A DNA stretch of 64,000 nt, taken from contig NZ_CP108394.1 of NCBI RefSeq assembly GCF_041435215.1, forward strand, positions 7,998,001 to 8,062,000, given 5' to 3'. Positions within the stretch are counted from its first letter, which is position 1. Every line of letters starts with the position of its first letter. The notes under the pieces were generated by a model that was not told where the DNA came from, ran no database searches, and worked only from the letters and a program-made list of their open reading frames with translations. The translations under genes were made by a program, and so were the position numbers. Shown in pieces: positions 47,901-56,991 of this stretch. Source of the stretch: Streptomyces sp. NBC_01314 (GTDB lineage: Bacteria > Actinomycetota > Actinomycetes > Streptomycetales > Streptomycetaceae).

Positions 47901-48470
47901 TCAACTCGTGGTGACCAGTTCGTCGAGCAGCCGCTCCAACAGATTGTTGTCACCGAGGAAGCTCTTCACCGAGGCGTCCTCGTTGCGTTGAGGGTCCATG
48001 CCCGACCAGTTCAGGGCGTATCCCGCGTCGGCGCTGAGTTGGACAAGGAACGCCCGCTGGGCACGGCCGTTGCCCTCGCGGAACGGGTGGAGGACGTTCA
48101 GGTCGCCGTACAACGTGGCCAGTTGGATGACGAATGCCTGCCGGTGGAGATTCTGCAGATGACCGGAGGAGGCGAGACGGCCGAAGATCTCTCCGGCGTA
48201 GGGCACCAGGTTTCTTGCCGGGCAGAACGGTGTGCGCTTGGCGATGTTAACGGTGCGTAACTCGCTTGCCCACGGATAGATGTCACCGAAGATCGCGGCA
48301 TGGAACGCTTGGAGATGGCTGAGGTCGTACGCGCCGGGTAGGGGGCGTTCGGCGAGCATGACGAGGCGCGCCCGGGTGATGTCCGCCTCCGCTGCCGCGA
48401 GCAGCTGATGGTCGGTGATGCCGAGCTTGTTGCGCAGCACGCCGTTGGGCATGGCGTACGGATCGTTCAC
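47901..48470 (-). CDS. fic: Fic-family toxin (AMP-transferase)
   Basis: A 189-residue Fic protein. The canonical active-site motif HPFREGNGRAQR (residues 128-139) contains the catalytic His and the phosphate-binding residues, and the beta-hairpin/flap region (KRTPFCPARNLVPYAGEIFGRL) precedes it. With the full motif it should AMPylate a target protein rather than phosphorylate it as Doc does. GTG 48470 overlaps the TGA of the antitoxin gene, so antitoxin is made first. Located in the rnpB-flanked island. Confidence 0.93.
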   Translation of the reverse strand: MNDPYAMPNGVLRNKLGITDHQLLAAAEADITRARLVMLAERPLPGAYDLSHLQAFHAAIFGDIYPWASELRTVNIAKRTPFCPARNLVPYAGEIFGRLASSGHLQNLHRQAFVIQLATLYGDLNVLHPFREGNGRAQRAFLVQLSADAGYALNWSGMDPQRNEDASVKSFLGDNNLLERLLDELVTTS

Positions 48471-48817
48471 CCGGCCCGCCGCTCCGAAGTCTGCTTGTGG
48501 CGGGCGATCGCGCGGGCGACAAGGGTGTCCGCGTCGAGGTCGCCCTTCACGTATGCCTCGGTGTCGCGGTCTGAGGCATTGGAGGCCTGGAGCCCCTCGG
48601 CCTCGATGGAGCCGGTGGCCGAGGCGACGGCCGCACGCCGTGCCGCTCGGCCGCTCAGCGCCTCGAAGGCCTCGACGGACAGGAGGACACCCTGGGGCTT
48701 GCGGTGGGCACCGATCAGGACCGGGTCAGCATCCGCGCCGGACTCCGACAGGTCGGTCAGGATCCGCGACAGTCTCGCGCGCGCGTCGCTGACGGTCACG
48801 ACCTCAGGAATCTCCAT
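48467..48817 (-). CDS. Phd-like antitoxin carrying a Fic-inhibitory motif
   Basis: A 116-residue antitoxin. The N-terminal half (EVVTVSDARARLSRILTDLSE ... PVLIGAHRKPQGVLLSVEAFEAL) is a Phd/YefM DNA-binding and dimerisation domain. Residues 70-75, SIEAEG, match the (S/T)xxxE(G/N) inhibitory helix that blocks Fic active sites with a Glu finger, as in VbhA. The protein thus joins a repressor and an inhibitor. It is upstream of and overlapping the fic gene. ATG 48817 is the start. Confidence 0.85.
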   Translation of the reverse strand: MEIPEVVTVSDARARLSRILTDLSESGADADPVLIGAHRKPQGVLLSVEAFEALSGRAARRAAVASATGSIEAEGLQASNASDRDTEAYVKGDLDADTLVARAIARHKQTSERRAG

Positions 48818-48884
48818 GCTGTCACCGTACCCATATAGAGGCTTGATTCTGTACAGATTCTAGTACGGATTCCGGTGAGCGTCC

Positions 48885-49090
48885 CGCCTCGGGCGGCCCT
48901 GGAGGGGGTATCCCCAACCCCGTCCCGGAGCCTGCCACCAACCGAGACTGCGAGGTTCTCGCCGATGTCGGCGGGGTTGAACCGGACCACCGGTACATCG
49001 CGCCGGTTGAGTTCGGTGATCACCATGTCGGCGGTGATGCCGCTCGCCTCGGTGGCCACCAGAACCCGCCTCTCCGAGAACGACGAAGCC
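48885..49090 (-). pseudogene. N-terminal remnant of an ATP-grasp (TgmB/MvdD-like) RiPP maturase
   Basis: The minus strand encodes RVLVATEASGITADMVITEL, then NRRDVPVVRFNPADIGENL and a GDTPSRAAR segment. This is the pre-ATP-grasp N-terminus typical of TgmB-like ribosomal-peptide maturases (about 320 residues). It breaks off after about 65 residues into unrelated sequence, and no companion precursor gene is seen. It ends 40 bases before the proposed right arm site of the island, so it is likely truncated by recombination. Confidence 0.7.
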
Positions 49091-49127
49091 CCCGTCCGGA
49101 CCGCTCCGGCGTGGGGCGCCTCCTTGC

Positions 49128-49147
49128 GTAGCCATCAAGGTGGCCAC
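49128..49147. other. Possible integrase arm-type site, right end
   Basis: GTAGCCATCAAGGTGGCCAC matches the left-end motif at 45935 in 17 of 20 positions and the same orientation, 52 bases before the right attachment repeat. A small GCAC/GTGC hairpin (49161-49176) lies between it and the repeat. Confidence 0.45.
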
Positions 49148-49199
49148 GGAAACGTTCTCCCTGCACGTTTGTGCAGGTCATAGCGTTGCGGTGATTCTC

Positions 49200-49230
49200 C
49201 CCGGCGTACAGCCCGACTCGTCTGCTGCCA
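49200..49230 (+). repeat. Attachment-site copy 2 (attR), partial rnpB 3' end
   Basis: Exact 26-base copy (49200-49225) of the RNase P RNA 3' end, extending to 31 bases with one mismatch. There is no upstream rnpB sequence here, so it is an isolated target-site duplication marking the right border of a 3.4-kb island. Confidence 0.8.
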
Positions 49231-49815
49231 CCTGCGGCTTGCTTGCTCTGGAAAGGGTCGCTGACCCGAGTCGGAGGCCCTTCCGGGCTTTCAAGGGCTT
49301 GCCGCGTCAGGCGGCGAAAAGCCCCTCGGACAGCACCGTGAACGCACTGAAAAGTCCCTGGCGCAGATGAGCGGGCAAGGCCTCTGACATGGCTGTTCGC
49401 GGCAGCCGTCAGAGCATGGAGCTGGTGGTGCTGGCGGTGGGGTTGGTCCTGGCTCGGCGGGATCACGCGGCCTCGGCGTTGGCCGTCGTACCCGTCCGCG
49501 AGGCTATTCCGCGCGAGCTGCGGTGAGCAGAAGTGCATCACGTGAAACTCTTTCAGCTGTCCGGTCAATGTCGCGATGAAGAGCCGCGGGCTGAGCACAC
49601 CGAGGCTTCCTGAACAGCGAGAAAATCGTTCCGTAGTTAACGCTTCACGCGTTGGTGCGCTGACCGTAGGATTCGCATCCAGGGGGATCAACGGGACTTG
49701 TGCGGCCACCAGGACAGTACGGACGTCTGTGGCCGCGCTTTGCGTTGGCGGCAGAGGGGACTACCGTCGACGCCGGTGTTCCGTTGGCCCAGAAGCGACA
49801 ACATCAGGGACCAGC
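49231..49815. other. Intergenic region between the island and the helicase cluster
   Basis: 585 bases without a supported gene. A 45-codon plus-strand ORF at 49389-49527 (MAVRGSRQSMELVVLAVG) has a plausible codon pattern but no recognisable relatives or ribosome-binding site. The last 250 bases are less GC-rich (ACTCTTTCAGCTG, TTCCGTAGTTAACG) and should hold the promoter of the 2255-residue helicase gene. Confidence 0.5.
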
Positions 49816-52800
49816 GTGACGAACTCGGGTGACTTCGGGGGCAGCCAGGAACTCGACCGCCTCAAGGCGATGCTTGAGAGCTGGCGCACCTCTCTGGTGG
49901 ACCTGAGCGGCCGCAACCGGCTGCTCAATTTCCGGCACACCAAGTCGGCGACACTGGAGATCTCGAACCCGTCCGCGCAGGAGCTCGTCGAACGCCTGGC
50001 CCGCGGCTGGGACTTCGCGCCGCTCCCGGACGAGGAGCCGGATGACGGCGAGGGTATGCGACCCGGCGATGTGGTCCTTGCGAAGAAGGGCGATCGCACC
50101 GACGGAATCGTCACCCAGAAGACCACCGCGCCTTCCCTTTCGCGTGCGTTGAACAGCCTGCGCGCCAAAGCGACGCAGGTCTTCAACGACTACGGCCTGT
50201 GGACCCTCAACCTCGGCGTCGGCATGCTCCGCTGGCGCGAGGACGGAGCTGAGACGGCCAGCGACGCCCCCCTGATCCTGATGCCGGTGGTCATCGAGCG
50301 CGCGCGCAACGGCCGGATCCGCCTCAGGGCGAGCGACGACGAGGAACCGCGCCTCAACCCGGCCCTGAAAGTGAAGCTGCAGCAATTCCACATCGACTGG
50401 ATGCCGGTCGCCGAGCAGGACCCTTCGGACCTGCAGGCGGTGCTCTCCGCCGCGGCTCGCGCGGTGGCGGGCAAGGCCGGATGGCAGATCTCCGACCGCG
50501 TGGTGCTCGCACTCTTCGCCTCCCACAAGGAGTCGATGTACCAGGATCTGCTCGACAACGAGGACCGGGTTCTCGGCAGCGACCTCGTACGGGCGATGGC
50601 GCTCGGCCCGAATTCCGGACTCGCCTCCGACCGTTTCGACTTCGAGGAGATCGAGCTCGACCGGATCGACGAACTGAGTCCGCCCGAGGACAGCCCGCTG
50701 GTGCTTGACGCCGACGCCTCGCAGCGGCAGGCCGTCGCCGCGGCCGTGGCCGGACAGTCGTTCGTCCTGGACGGCCCGCCCGGCACCGGCAAGAGCCAGA
50801 CGATCACGAACATGATCGCCGGCCTGATGCACGCGGGCCGCAGTGTGCTGTTTGTCAGTGAGAAGGCGGCGGCCCTCGACGTCGTCCTCGACCGGCTGAA
50901 GTCGGTCGGGCTCGACTCGTACGCCCTGGCCCTCCACAGCCACAACACCAGCCGCAAGGCGGTGGCCCAGGAGCTGGGACGGACGCTCGCGGAAGAGCCG
51001 CGCGCACCGCAACTGTCACAGCGGACCCTGGCCCAGGCCAGAGAACTGCGTCTCGCGCTCAGCGCCTACGCCGAAGCGATGAACGAGGTCCGCGACCCAC
51101 TGGGACGGACCCTGCACGACGTGCTCGGTCGGGTCGGCCGACTGTCCGAGGCGCCGGTGGCTTATCTGAGCCACAGTGACGACACCCCCACGGGGACAGG
51201 GGCGACGTTTCGCGCCGAGACGCTCAGTGACGAGGACCTGCGGCTGATCGTCGAAGCGACGAAAGTCATCTCCCACGCTTGGGAGGCGGTCGCTGACCCG
51301 TCGTTCCCCTGGCGTGACCTGCGAGCCGGCCTGGCGCATCCACGTCCTGTGCTGGAGCAGGCGCAGGCGGCGCGGGACGCGCTCACGACGGCGGTCGACC
51401 GGTACCGAGATCTTGCGCCTGGGGGAGTGCCTGTCACGGACCAGAGCGGAATCGACCGTCTGGTCGCGCTCCTGCGGCTGCTTGACGTGCGGAGTCCTGT
51501 GCCGGAAGCGTGGCTGACCACGGATGCCTTCGCCGATGAGGTGGACGACCGGGCCGACACGTTCCTGGCGGAACTGCGCAAGGTGCAGCGTACGAGCACT
51601 GCCGTCCGCGCGGCGGTGGGCGAGCGTTGGCAGGAGCTGTCCACCAGGCTGACGGCTGAGCCGGGGCAAGCCGAGAAGGCGCTCTCGGTGATGGCGCCGC
51701 GCGGCCTCGACCTCGCCGGACTCACGGAGGAGCGAGCGCGACAGCTCGCCGGGGAGTTCGGCGCGACCGCTGGTGTGCTGGAGCGGACCCTGCAGAGCCT
51801 CACCGGTGTCAGCCACCTCACCGGGCTCACGAATCCCGGCAGCCCGGAGGGATCACGTCATCTGTGTGACGTGATCGCCGTGGCCGGCACCGAACACCGC
51901 CCTCTCGAGCAGTGGCTGGTCCCTGACGGCCCCGCGCGGGCGGAGGAGGCGGCGGTCGGGGCCGCCGCCGACGCACTGAGTGACTTCTTCTCACGACGGG
52001 ACCAGGTACTCTCCGCCCAGGTCCTCGCCACGGACCACGCGGGCCCCGGGTGGTCCGAACTGCATCGGGAAGTGAGCGCCGAGCGACCGGCCAACGAGCA
52101 GGCCATCGCTGCACTGGAGCCGCCAGGCGCCGACATCGCGTCGCTGACCGGCCGCGAGGCCGCCGAGCTGGCCAAGCGGTTCGACACGCTCGCCGACGCG
52201 CTTGAGATGGCCGCCGAGCACGCCGACTCGGTGGCCGAGCGCCTCGGGTGTGACCGGCCGAAGGCTACTTCCGAGGCGGAGGGCCTGGCCACGCTGGTCG
52301 AGCTGGCCACAGCCTCGGACCGCACGCTCGAAGCATGGCTCGATCCCCGTGCACTTCCCGGTGTCCAGGCAGCCGTCGCGGAGATCTCCGCGGCCGCCCA
52401 AGACCTGGCTGCCGCGCAGGAGGCGGCGCGCGACACCTTCCTGCCCGAAGTCGTCTCCGCGCCCGAACTGCCCGGAGCGGTCCACCGGCTCCTGGAGGGT
52501 CGCCAGGGACTCGCCGGCATGCTGTCCAGCGGCATCCGGGCCGACCGGAAGCTCGTGGCCCGGCTGACACACGGCGGCTCGTGGCGCGGCGAGCTGTACG
52601 ACAAGCTGCCACTCGCCGACGCCTGGTGCGCCGCTCACCGGAAGCTGCGGTCGCTGGCCACGGCCCACGCCGAGCTGATCGGCCGCTATCGGGGCACGGC
52701 GTTGCCCGATGTTCCGGCACTGCGCAAGGCACTCGCGCACGCCGAAGCGGTCCACGCACTCGTGCCGGAAACCGTTGCCGACCCCTACCGCCGGAGTCTG

Positions 52801-55800
52801 CTCGCCACTCACCTGGCCGACGGCCGAGAGCCGCGACCCCCACTCGTCGAGCAGGGCACGGCGCTGCGCAGCGATCTCGCCACGTGGCGAAGGGATTTGG
52901 CCAGCCCGTCGTTGGCACCGCATGCGGCCGACCTCACCAAGCAGCCGCTCGGCGACGCCGCCCGCTGGCTGCGCGCCCACCTCGCCCCATTGCGACAGGC
53001 CGTCGCGCTGCTGGACACCGTGGCCTCGGTCGGTCGCCGGGACAGTGGCCCCGGTTCCGAGCACACGCTCGCCTCCGCGCGCACGGCGGTCACGGCTGCG
53101 CACGCGGCACAGAAGGAGACCGCCGCGTTCGCCGCTCAGGCCGTAACCGACCGCAGTCTTCTCGGCCCCTGGTACCGGGGCCTCGACACGCAGGCGGACG
53201 ACCTGCACGACGCCGCGCCCAACGGGGTGACGGGCTATGAGCCCGTGGGGCAGCTCCTGCGCCGCGGCCTTGACCTGACGCGACAGCAACCGGGCCCATA
53301 CACCTCGGAGCAGCAGCGCGAGTTGCTGGGCCGGTACGCCCCGGAAGGGCACCCCCACACCGAGGCCTTGCGGGCCGCCCTGGACTCCGCCGGGCTGATC
53401 GCCCGCCTCGTACCCGACACGCTCACGGAACCAGCGCGCCGGACCAGCCTCGTCGAGGTACTGGCCGACGGCCGGCCCGAACCGCGCGAACTCCTCGCGC
53501 AGACGGACCAGATCCGCCGTGACCTGGACCTCTGGCAGGAGTACACCGGGCAGCCCCACGTCGCGACGGTCGGCACAGCGCTCGCCGCCCGCCCCCTCGA
53601 ACGGGCGGCGAGCTGGCTCCGCGCGCACGTGGAGCCCTTCGAGGACGCCGCCGACCTCATCCGCTCAACCGCCCGCGTCATGGACGAGGAGACGGGCCTC
53701 ACCCTGTCGCGGGCCAGGGAAGCGGTGGCCGCCGTTGTTTCCGCCCGCGCCGCCGAGTCCTCTTTCGCGGAGAACGACGCCACGTACCGAAGCCTTCTCG
53801 GTTCCCTCTACCAGGGCACCGAGACAGACCGTGATGCGGTCCTGGATTCCCTGGACTGGGCTCAGAAGGTCCGTCGTACCGCACACGGCGGCCACTCCGC
53901 GCCCCTGCCCCGGGATGCGGCCCGGCTGATGCTGGCCGCGTCAGCCGACCCGTCCGTCGCGGCCCGCGCCGACGACTGGAGCGGTCAGCGCGAGGCACTC
54001 GCCGGTTACTTCGAGCCCGAGCGGGCTGAGGAGCTGCGACGCGAACTCGCCGAATCCCTCCCCGCGGCCCAGTCCATCCTGTCCCGCCTCGACCGCGACC
54101 CCTTCGGCCCGGAAGCGTGGACCAGCTGCGCCGACGCACTGACCCTGCTGCGCCGCTACCACCTCGACGGGTTGCCCGACCAGCTCGCACGCCGCGAGGT
54201 TTCCGCCGAGGACTTCCCAGCCGCGATGGAACGTGCGGTGCTCACCGCGTGGGTCGAGCACCAGCTCGCCACCGACGCGAGGCTGAAGCCGATGCGGGCC
54301 GTGGAGCGCGACCAGTTGGTGGAGCGCTTCCAGAGGGCGGACCAGGACCTGGTGGCGGCGGCCCACGCCGAGGTCATCGCCGCGTGCAACTCCCGCCGCC
54401 CTCGCCGGACATCTGTGGGCCAGGCCGCCGTGATCCGCCGTGAGTCCGAGAAACAGCGTCGTCACATGCCCGTACGCCACCTGCTGCAGCAGACCGGCGA
54501 CGTCGTACGGCTGGTCAAGCCCTGCTTCATGATGAGCCCGCTGACGGTCAGCCAGTTTCTGCCACCCGACTTCGAGTTCGACGTCGTCGTCTTCGACGAG
54601 GCATCCCAGGTGCTGCCCCAGGACGCGGTGAACTCCGTCTACCGGGGCAAGGCCCTCATCGTGGCGGGCGACCAGAAGCAGCTGCCGCCGACCTCGTTCT
54701 TCACCGCGACCGGGGACAGCGACGACGGCGACAATTGGGACGAGGACGCCACCGACGGCTTTGAGTCCATCCTCGACATGTGCAAGGCCAGCGGAGTCCT
54801 GCGCGGGCTGCCCCTGCGCTGGCACTACCGCAGTCGGCACGAGAACCTGATCGCCTTCAGCAACCACGACTTCTACGACAACTCCATGGTCACGTTCCCT
54901 GGCGCGCTGGAACAGGGACCGGACATCGGCGTGGAGTTCGTCAAGGCGGACGGCGTCTACGACCGCGGCGGGAGCAGCGACAACCCCCTTGAGGCCACGA
55001 AGGTGGCCCAGCGCGTCATCCACCACTTCGACACCCGCCCCGAGCACACCCTCGGCGTGGTCGCGCTGTCGAAGGCGCAGGCGGAGGCCATCGAGGAGGC
55101 GGTGCAGAAGGCGAGGGCGGCCCGCCCGGACCTCGACCACCACTTCACGGAAGGCCGGCTCGACGGTTTCTTCATCAAGAACCTCGAGACCGTCCAGGGC
55201 GACGAACGCGACGTCATCATCCTCTCCGTCGGCTACGGTCCCGACCACCGGGGCAAGCTGTTGTCGACGTTCGGCCCCATCAACAGAGAGGGCGGCTGGC
55301 GACGCCTCAACGTTGCCGTGACCCGCGCCCGGCGCCGCATGGAGGTCGTCGCCTCCTTCCACGGAGGCGATCTGCCGGACAGCGCCAACAAGAGCGTGCA
55401 GCACCTCAAGCGGTACCTGCAGTACGCCCAGCACGGTCCTGCGATCCTCCAGACAGAGGCCGCCGATCCGGACGCGGCGCCGGAGAGCCCCTTCGAAGAG
55501 GAGGTCATCGGCGTCCTGCGCGGCTGGGGATATGAGGTCCAGCCGCAGGTGGGGGTCGCCGGTTTCCGTATCGACATGGCGGTGCGGCACCCGGGCGCGC
55601 CCGGCACGTACGCGCTGGGCATCGAGTGCGACGGCGCCATGTATCACTCCTCGCGGGCGGCCCGGGACCGCGACCGGCTCAGGGAAGCGGTCCTGCGCGA
55701 CCTGGGCTGGAGGCTGCACCGAATCTGGGGCACGGACTGGTATCGGAACCGGCGGGATGCGATGGCGCGGCTGCGGGCCGCGGTGGAGCAGGCGTGTGCG

Positions 55801-56583
55801 GAGGATCCGCATGCGGTGCGAGTGGCGCCGCCCGTGGGCGTGGACCGCAGTGGTGGCGGCCTAGCCAACGGTGACAGTACGGCGGACGTCGTGGACGGCC
55901 CCCTGAGCGCGGGGGGCGGAGAACCTGTAGAAGTGGCCGGTGGTCCGGCAGTCCCGCGAGTGGAGTTCGTGACCGTCGACGCCGGCCCTGCACCCTGGAG
56001 CCGCCCCTACCAGGAGGTCGACCCTGACCTGTTGGCAGAGGTACGTGACAGGTCGAGCAGCCAGCGGGGCATGTGGGGCGCGGAGTTGCAGGACCCCGAA
56101 GCCCTCGATGTGGTGGCGGACGTGGCGCTGTGTGTGGTCGAGGTGGAAGGGCCCGTCGAGAAAGAGGTGATCTACACCCGGGTCCGTCTCGCGTGGGGCC
56201 TCGGACGAGCCGGCCAGGTGGTCCGCGACCGCATCGACCGGGCTCTTCGCCGCCTGCTCAGGCAAGGCAAGATCGTCCACATCGGTACGGCCTACGACAG
56301 GCCCGGCCACGAAACGGAGTTCGCCCGCACACCGACGGAGCGGTGCGCCCGACGAGTCGCGGAGGTCCCCGTGGCGGAGCGGCAGCTCGTGCTCAGAAAC
56401 GTGGTCGACGAAGGACCGGGCGTGCAGCGCGAGGACCTGCTGCGGGAGGCCGCTCGTTTCTTCGGATGGGCGCGACTCGGAGCCGATATCCGGGACGCGC
56501 TGACTGGCGACATCGACGCGTTGATCGCCGCCGGGGACTTGACCGAGTCGGGGGGCGGCCTGATGCCTGCGGAGGGTTCTTGA
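49816..56583 (+). CDS. Giant DUF4011 / SF1 helicase / Vsr-DUF559 nuclease / DUF3320 protein
   Basis: A 2255-residue protein. An N-terminal DUF4011 domain (LVDLSGRNRLLNFRHTKSATLEI) is followed by the first helicase block with Walker A GPPGTGKS (residues 320-327). An insertion of about 1200 residues of helical repeats lies between Walker A and Walker B (VVVFDEASQ, Asp1594-Glu1595). The later motifs are GDQKQLPPTSFF, LRWHYRSRHE, TVQGDERDVIILS and NVAVTRARRRMEV. A Vsr/DUF559-type nuclease (FRIDMAV, GIECDG, Asp1920/Glu1937) spans 1890-1990 and a DUF3320 region ends the protein. Proteins with this architecture occur in anti-phage defence islands. GTG 49816 is chosen because the conserved part starts there. 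Cytoplasmic, presumably DNA-acting. Confidence 0.9.
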   Translation: MTNSGDFGGSQELDRLKAMLESWRTSLVDLSGRNRLLNFRHTKSATLEISNPSAQELVERLARGWDFAPLPDEEPDDGEGMRPGDVVLAKKGDRTDGIVTQKTTAPSLSRALNSLRAKATQVFNDYGLWTLNLGVGMLRWREDGAETASDAPLILMPVVIERARNGRIRLRASDDEEPRLNPALKVKLQQFHIDWMPVAEQDPSDLQAVLSAAARAVAGKAGWQISDRVVLALFASHKESMYQDLLDNEDRVLGSDLVRAMALGPNSGLASDRFDFEEIELDRIDELSPPEDSPLVLDADASQRQAVAAAVAGQSFVLDGPPGTGKSQTITNMIAGLMHAGRSVLFVSEKAAALDVVLDRLKSVGLDSYALALHSHNTSRKAVAQELGRTLAEEPRAPQLSQRTLAQARELRLALSAYAEAMNEVRDPLGRTLHDVLGRVGRLSEAPVAYLSHSDDTPTGTGATFRAETLSDEDLRLIVEATKVISHAWEAVADPSFPWRDLRAGLAHPRPVLEQAQAARDALTTAVDRYRDLAPGGVPVTDQSGIDRLVALLRLLDVRSPVPEAWLTTDAFADEVDDRADTFLAELRKVQRTSTAVRAAVGERWQELSTRLTAEPGQAEKALSVMAPRGLDLAGLTEERARQLAGEFGATAGVLERTLQSLTGVSHLTGLTNPGSPEGSRHLCDVIAVAGTEHRPLEQWLVPDGPARAEEAAVGAAADALSDFFSRRDQVLSAQVLATDHAGPGWSELHREVSAERPANEQAIAALEPPGADIASLTGREAAELAKRFDTLADALEMAAEHADSVAERLGCDRPKATSEAEGLATLVELATASDRTLEAWLDPRALPGVQAAVAEISAAAQDLAAAQEAARDTFLPEVVSAPELPGAVHRLLEGRQGLAGMLSSGIRADRKLVARLTHGGSWRGELYDKLPLADAWCAAHRKLRSLATAHAELIGRYRGTALPDVPALRKALAHAEAVHALVPETVADPYRRSLLATHLADGREPRPPLVEQGTALRSDLATWRRDLASPSLAPHAADLTKQPLGDAARWLRAHLAPLRQAVALLDTVASVGRRDSGPGSEHTLASARTAVTAAHAAQKETAAFAAQAVTDRSLLGPWYRGLDTQADDLHDAAPNGVTGYEPVGQLLRRGLDLTRQQPGPYTSEQQRELLGRYAPEGHPHTEALRAALDSAGLIARLVPDTLTEPARRTSLVEVLADGRPEPRELLAQTDQIRRDLDLWQEYTGQPHVATVGTALAARPLERAASWLRAHVEPFEDAADLIRSTARVMDEETGLTLSRAREAVAAVVSARAAESSFAENDATYRSLLGSLYQGTETDRDAVLDSLDWAQKVRRTAHGGHSAPLPRDAARLMLAASADPSVAARADDWSGQREALAGYFEPERAEELRRELAESLPAAQSILSRLDRDPFGPEAWTSCADALTLLRRYHLDGLPDQLARREVSAEDFPAAMERAVLTAWVEHQLATDARLKPMRAVERDQLVERFQRADQDLVAAAHAEVIAACNSRRPRRTSVGQAAVIRRESEKQRRHMPVRHLLQQTGDVVRLVKPCFMMSPLTVSQFLPPDFEFDVVVFDEASQVLPQDAVNSVYRGKALIVAGDQKQLPPTSFFTATGDSDDGDNWDEDATDGFESILDMCKASGVLRGLPLRWHYRSRHENLIAFSNHDFYDNSMVTFPGALEQGPDIGVEFVKADGVYDRGGSSDNPLEATKVAQRVIHHFDTRPEHTLGVVALSKAQAEAIEEAVQKARAARPDLDHHFTEGRLDGFFIKNLETVQGDERDVIILSVGYGPDHRGKLLSTFGPINREGGWRRLNVAVTRARRRMEVVASFHGGDLPDSANKSVQHLKRYLQYAQHGPAILQTEAADPDAAPESPFEEEVIGVLRGWGYEVQPQVGVAGFRIDMAVRHPGAPGTYALGIECDGAMYHSSRAARDRDRLREAVLRDLGWRLHRIWGTDWYRNRRDAMARLRAAVEQACAEDPHAVRVAPPVGVDRSGGGLANGDSTADVVDGPLSAGGGEPVEVAGGPAVPRVEFVTVDAGPAPWSRPYQEVDPDLLAEVRDRSSSQRGMWGAELQDPEALDVVADVALCVVEVEGPVEKEVIYTRVRLAWGLGRAGQVVRDRIDRALRRLLRQGKIVHIGTAYDRPGHETEFARTPTERCARRVAEVPVAERQLVLRNVVDEGPGVQREDLLREAARFFGWARLGADIRDALTGDIDALIAAGDLTESGGGLMPAEGS

Positions 56584-56991
56584 TCCGCTGCGGTGGGCTC
56601 TCCTCATATCGCCCGGAGGGCCCGCTGGGCTGCCAGGATGGACAAGCGCCATCAATGGTTCGTTGACATGCGAGCGATCGAAGGTGGGACGCTCTCGTGG
56701 ACAAGGCGGTTGCTGAAGCCTTTGTGCTGACCCCGGACCCAGACCGCCGCGCACTGGCGCGGTCCTCGTCGTCGACCACGCAGAGCAGCGGCCGATGCCG
56801 GACGTCGGTAGGGGAGACCGGGTACGGCGTCCGCTGCCGTCACTGCGACCACCGGTACGACTGTCAGTACCGCCAGGTACCCTCAAACACATCGTCAACG
56901 CGGCCCGACGGGCTTCCGCTCCACCCCGGTGGAGCCTCGAAGGACATGCCCCCACCCGCACGAGTCTCTTCGTGCTGCCTGGGGGAAGTCC
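56584..56991. other. Intergenic region upstream of the DUF2075 gene
   Basis: 408 bases between two plus-strand defence-type genes. Open frames here have poor codon character. A stretch with lower GC (GACATGCGAGCGATCG, TTCGTTGAC) around 56650-56690 may hold the promoter. Nothing else recognised. Confidence 0.5.

Noticed and set aside
45820..49230. Integrase gene within the rnpB-flanked island
   Set aside because: All open frames were read on both strands. None has the R-H-R-Y pattern of tyrosine recombinases or a serine-recombinase motif.
49020..49709. A 229-codon minus-strand frame across the right attachment repeat
   Set aside because: It spans the ATP-grasp remnant in a different frame and non-coding repeat DNA, with no recognisable domain or codon bias.
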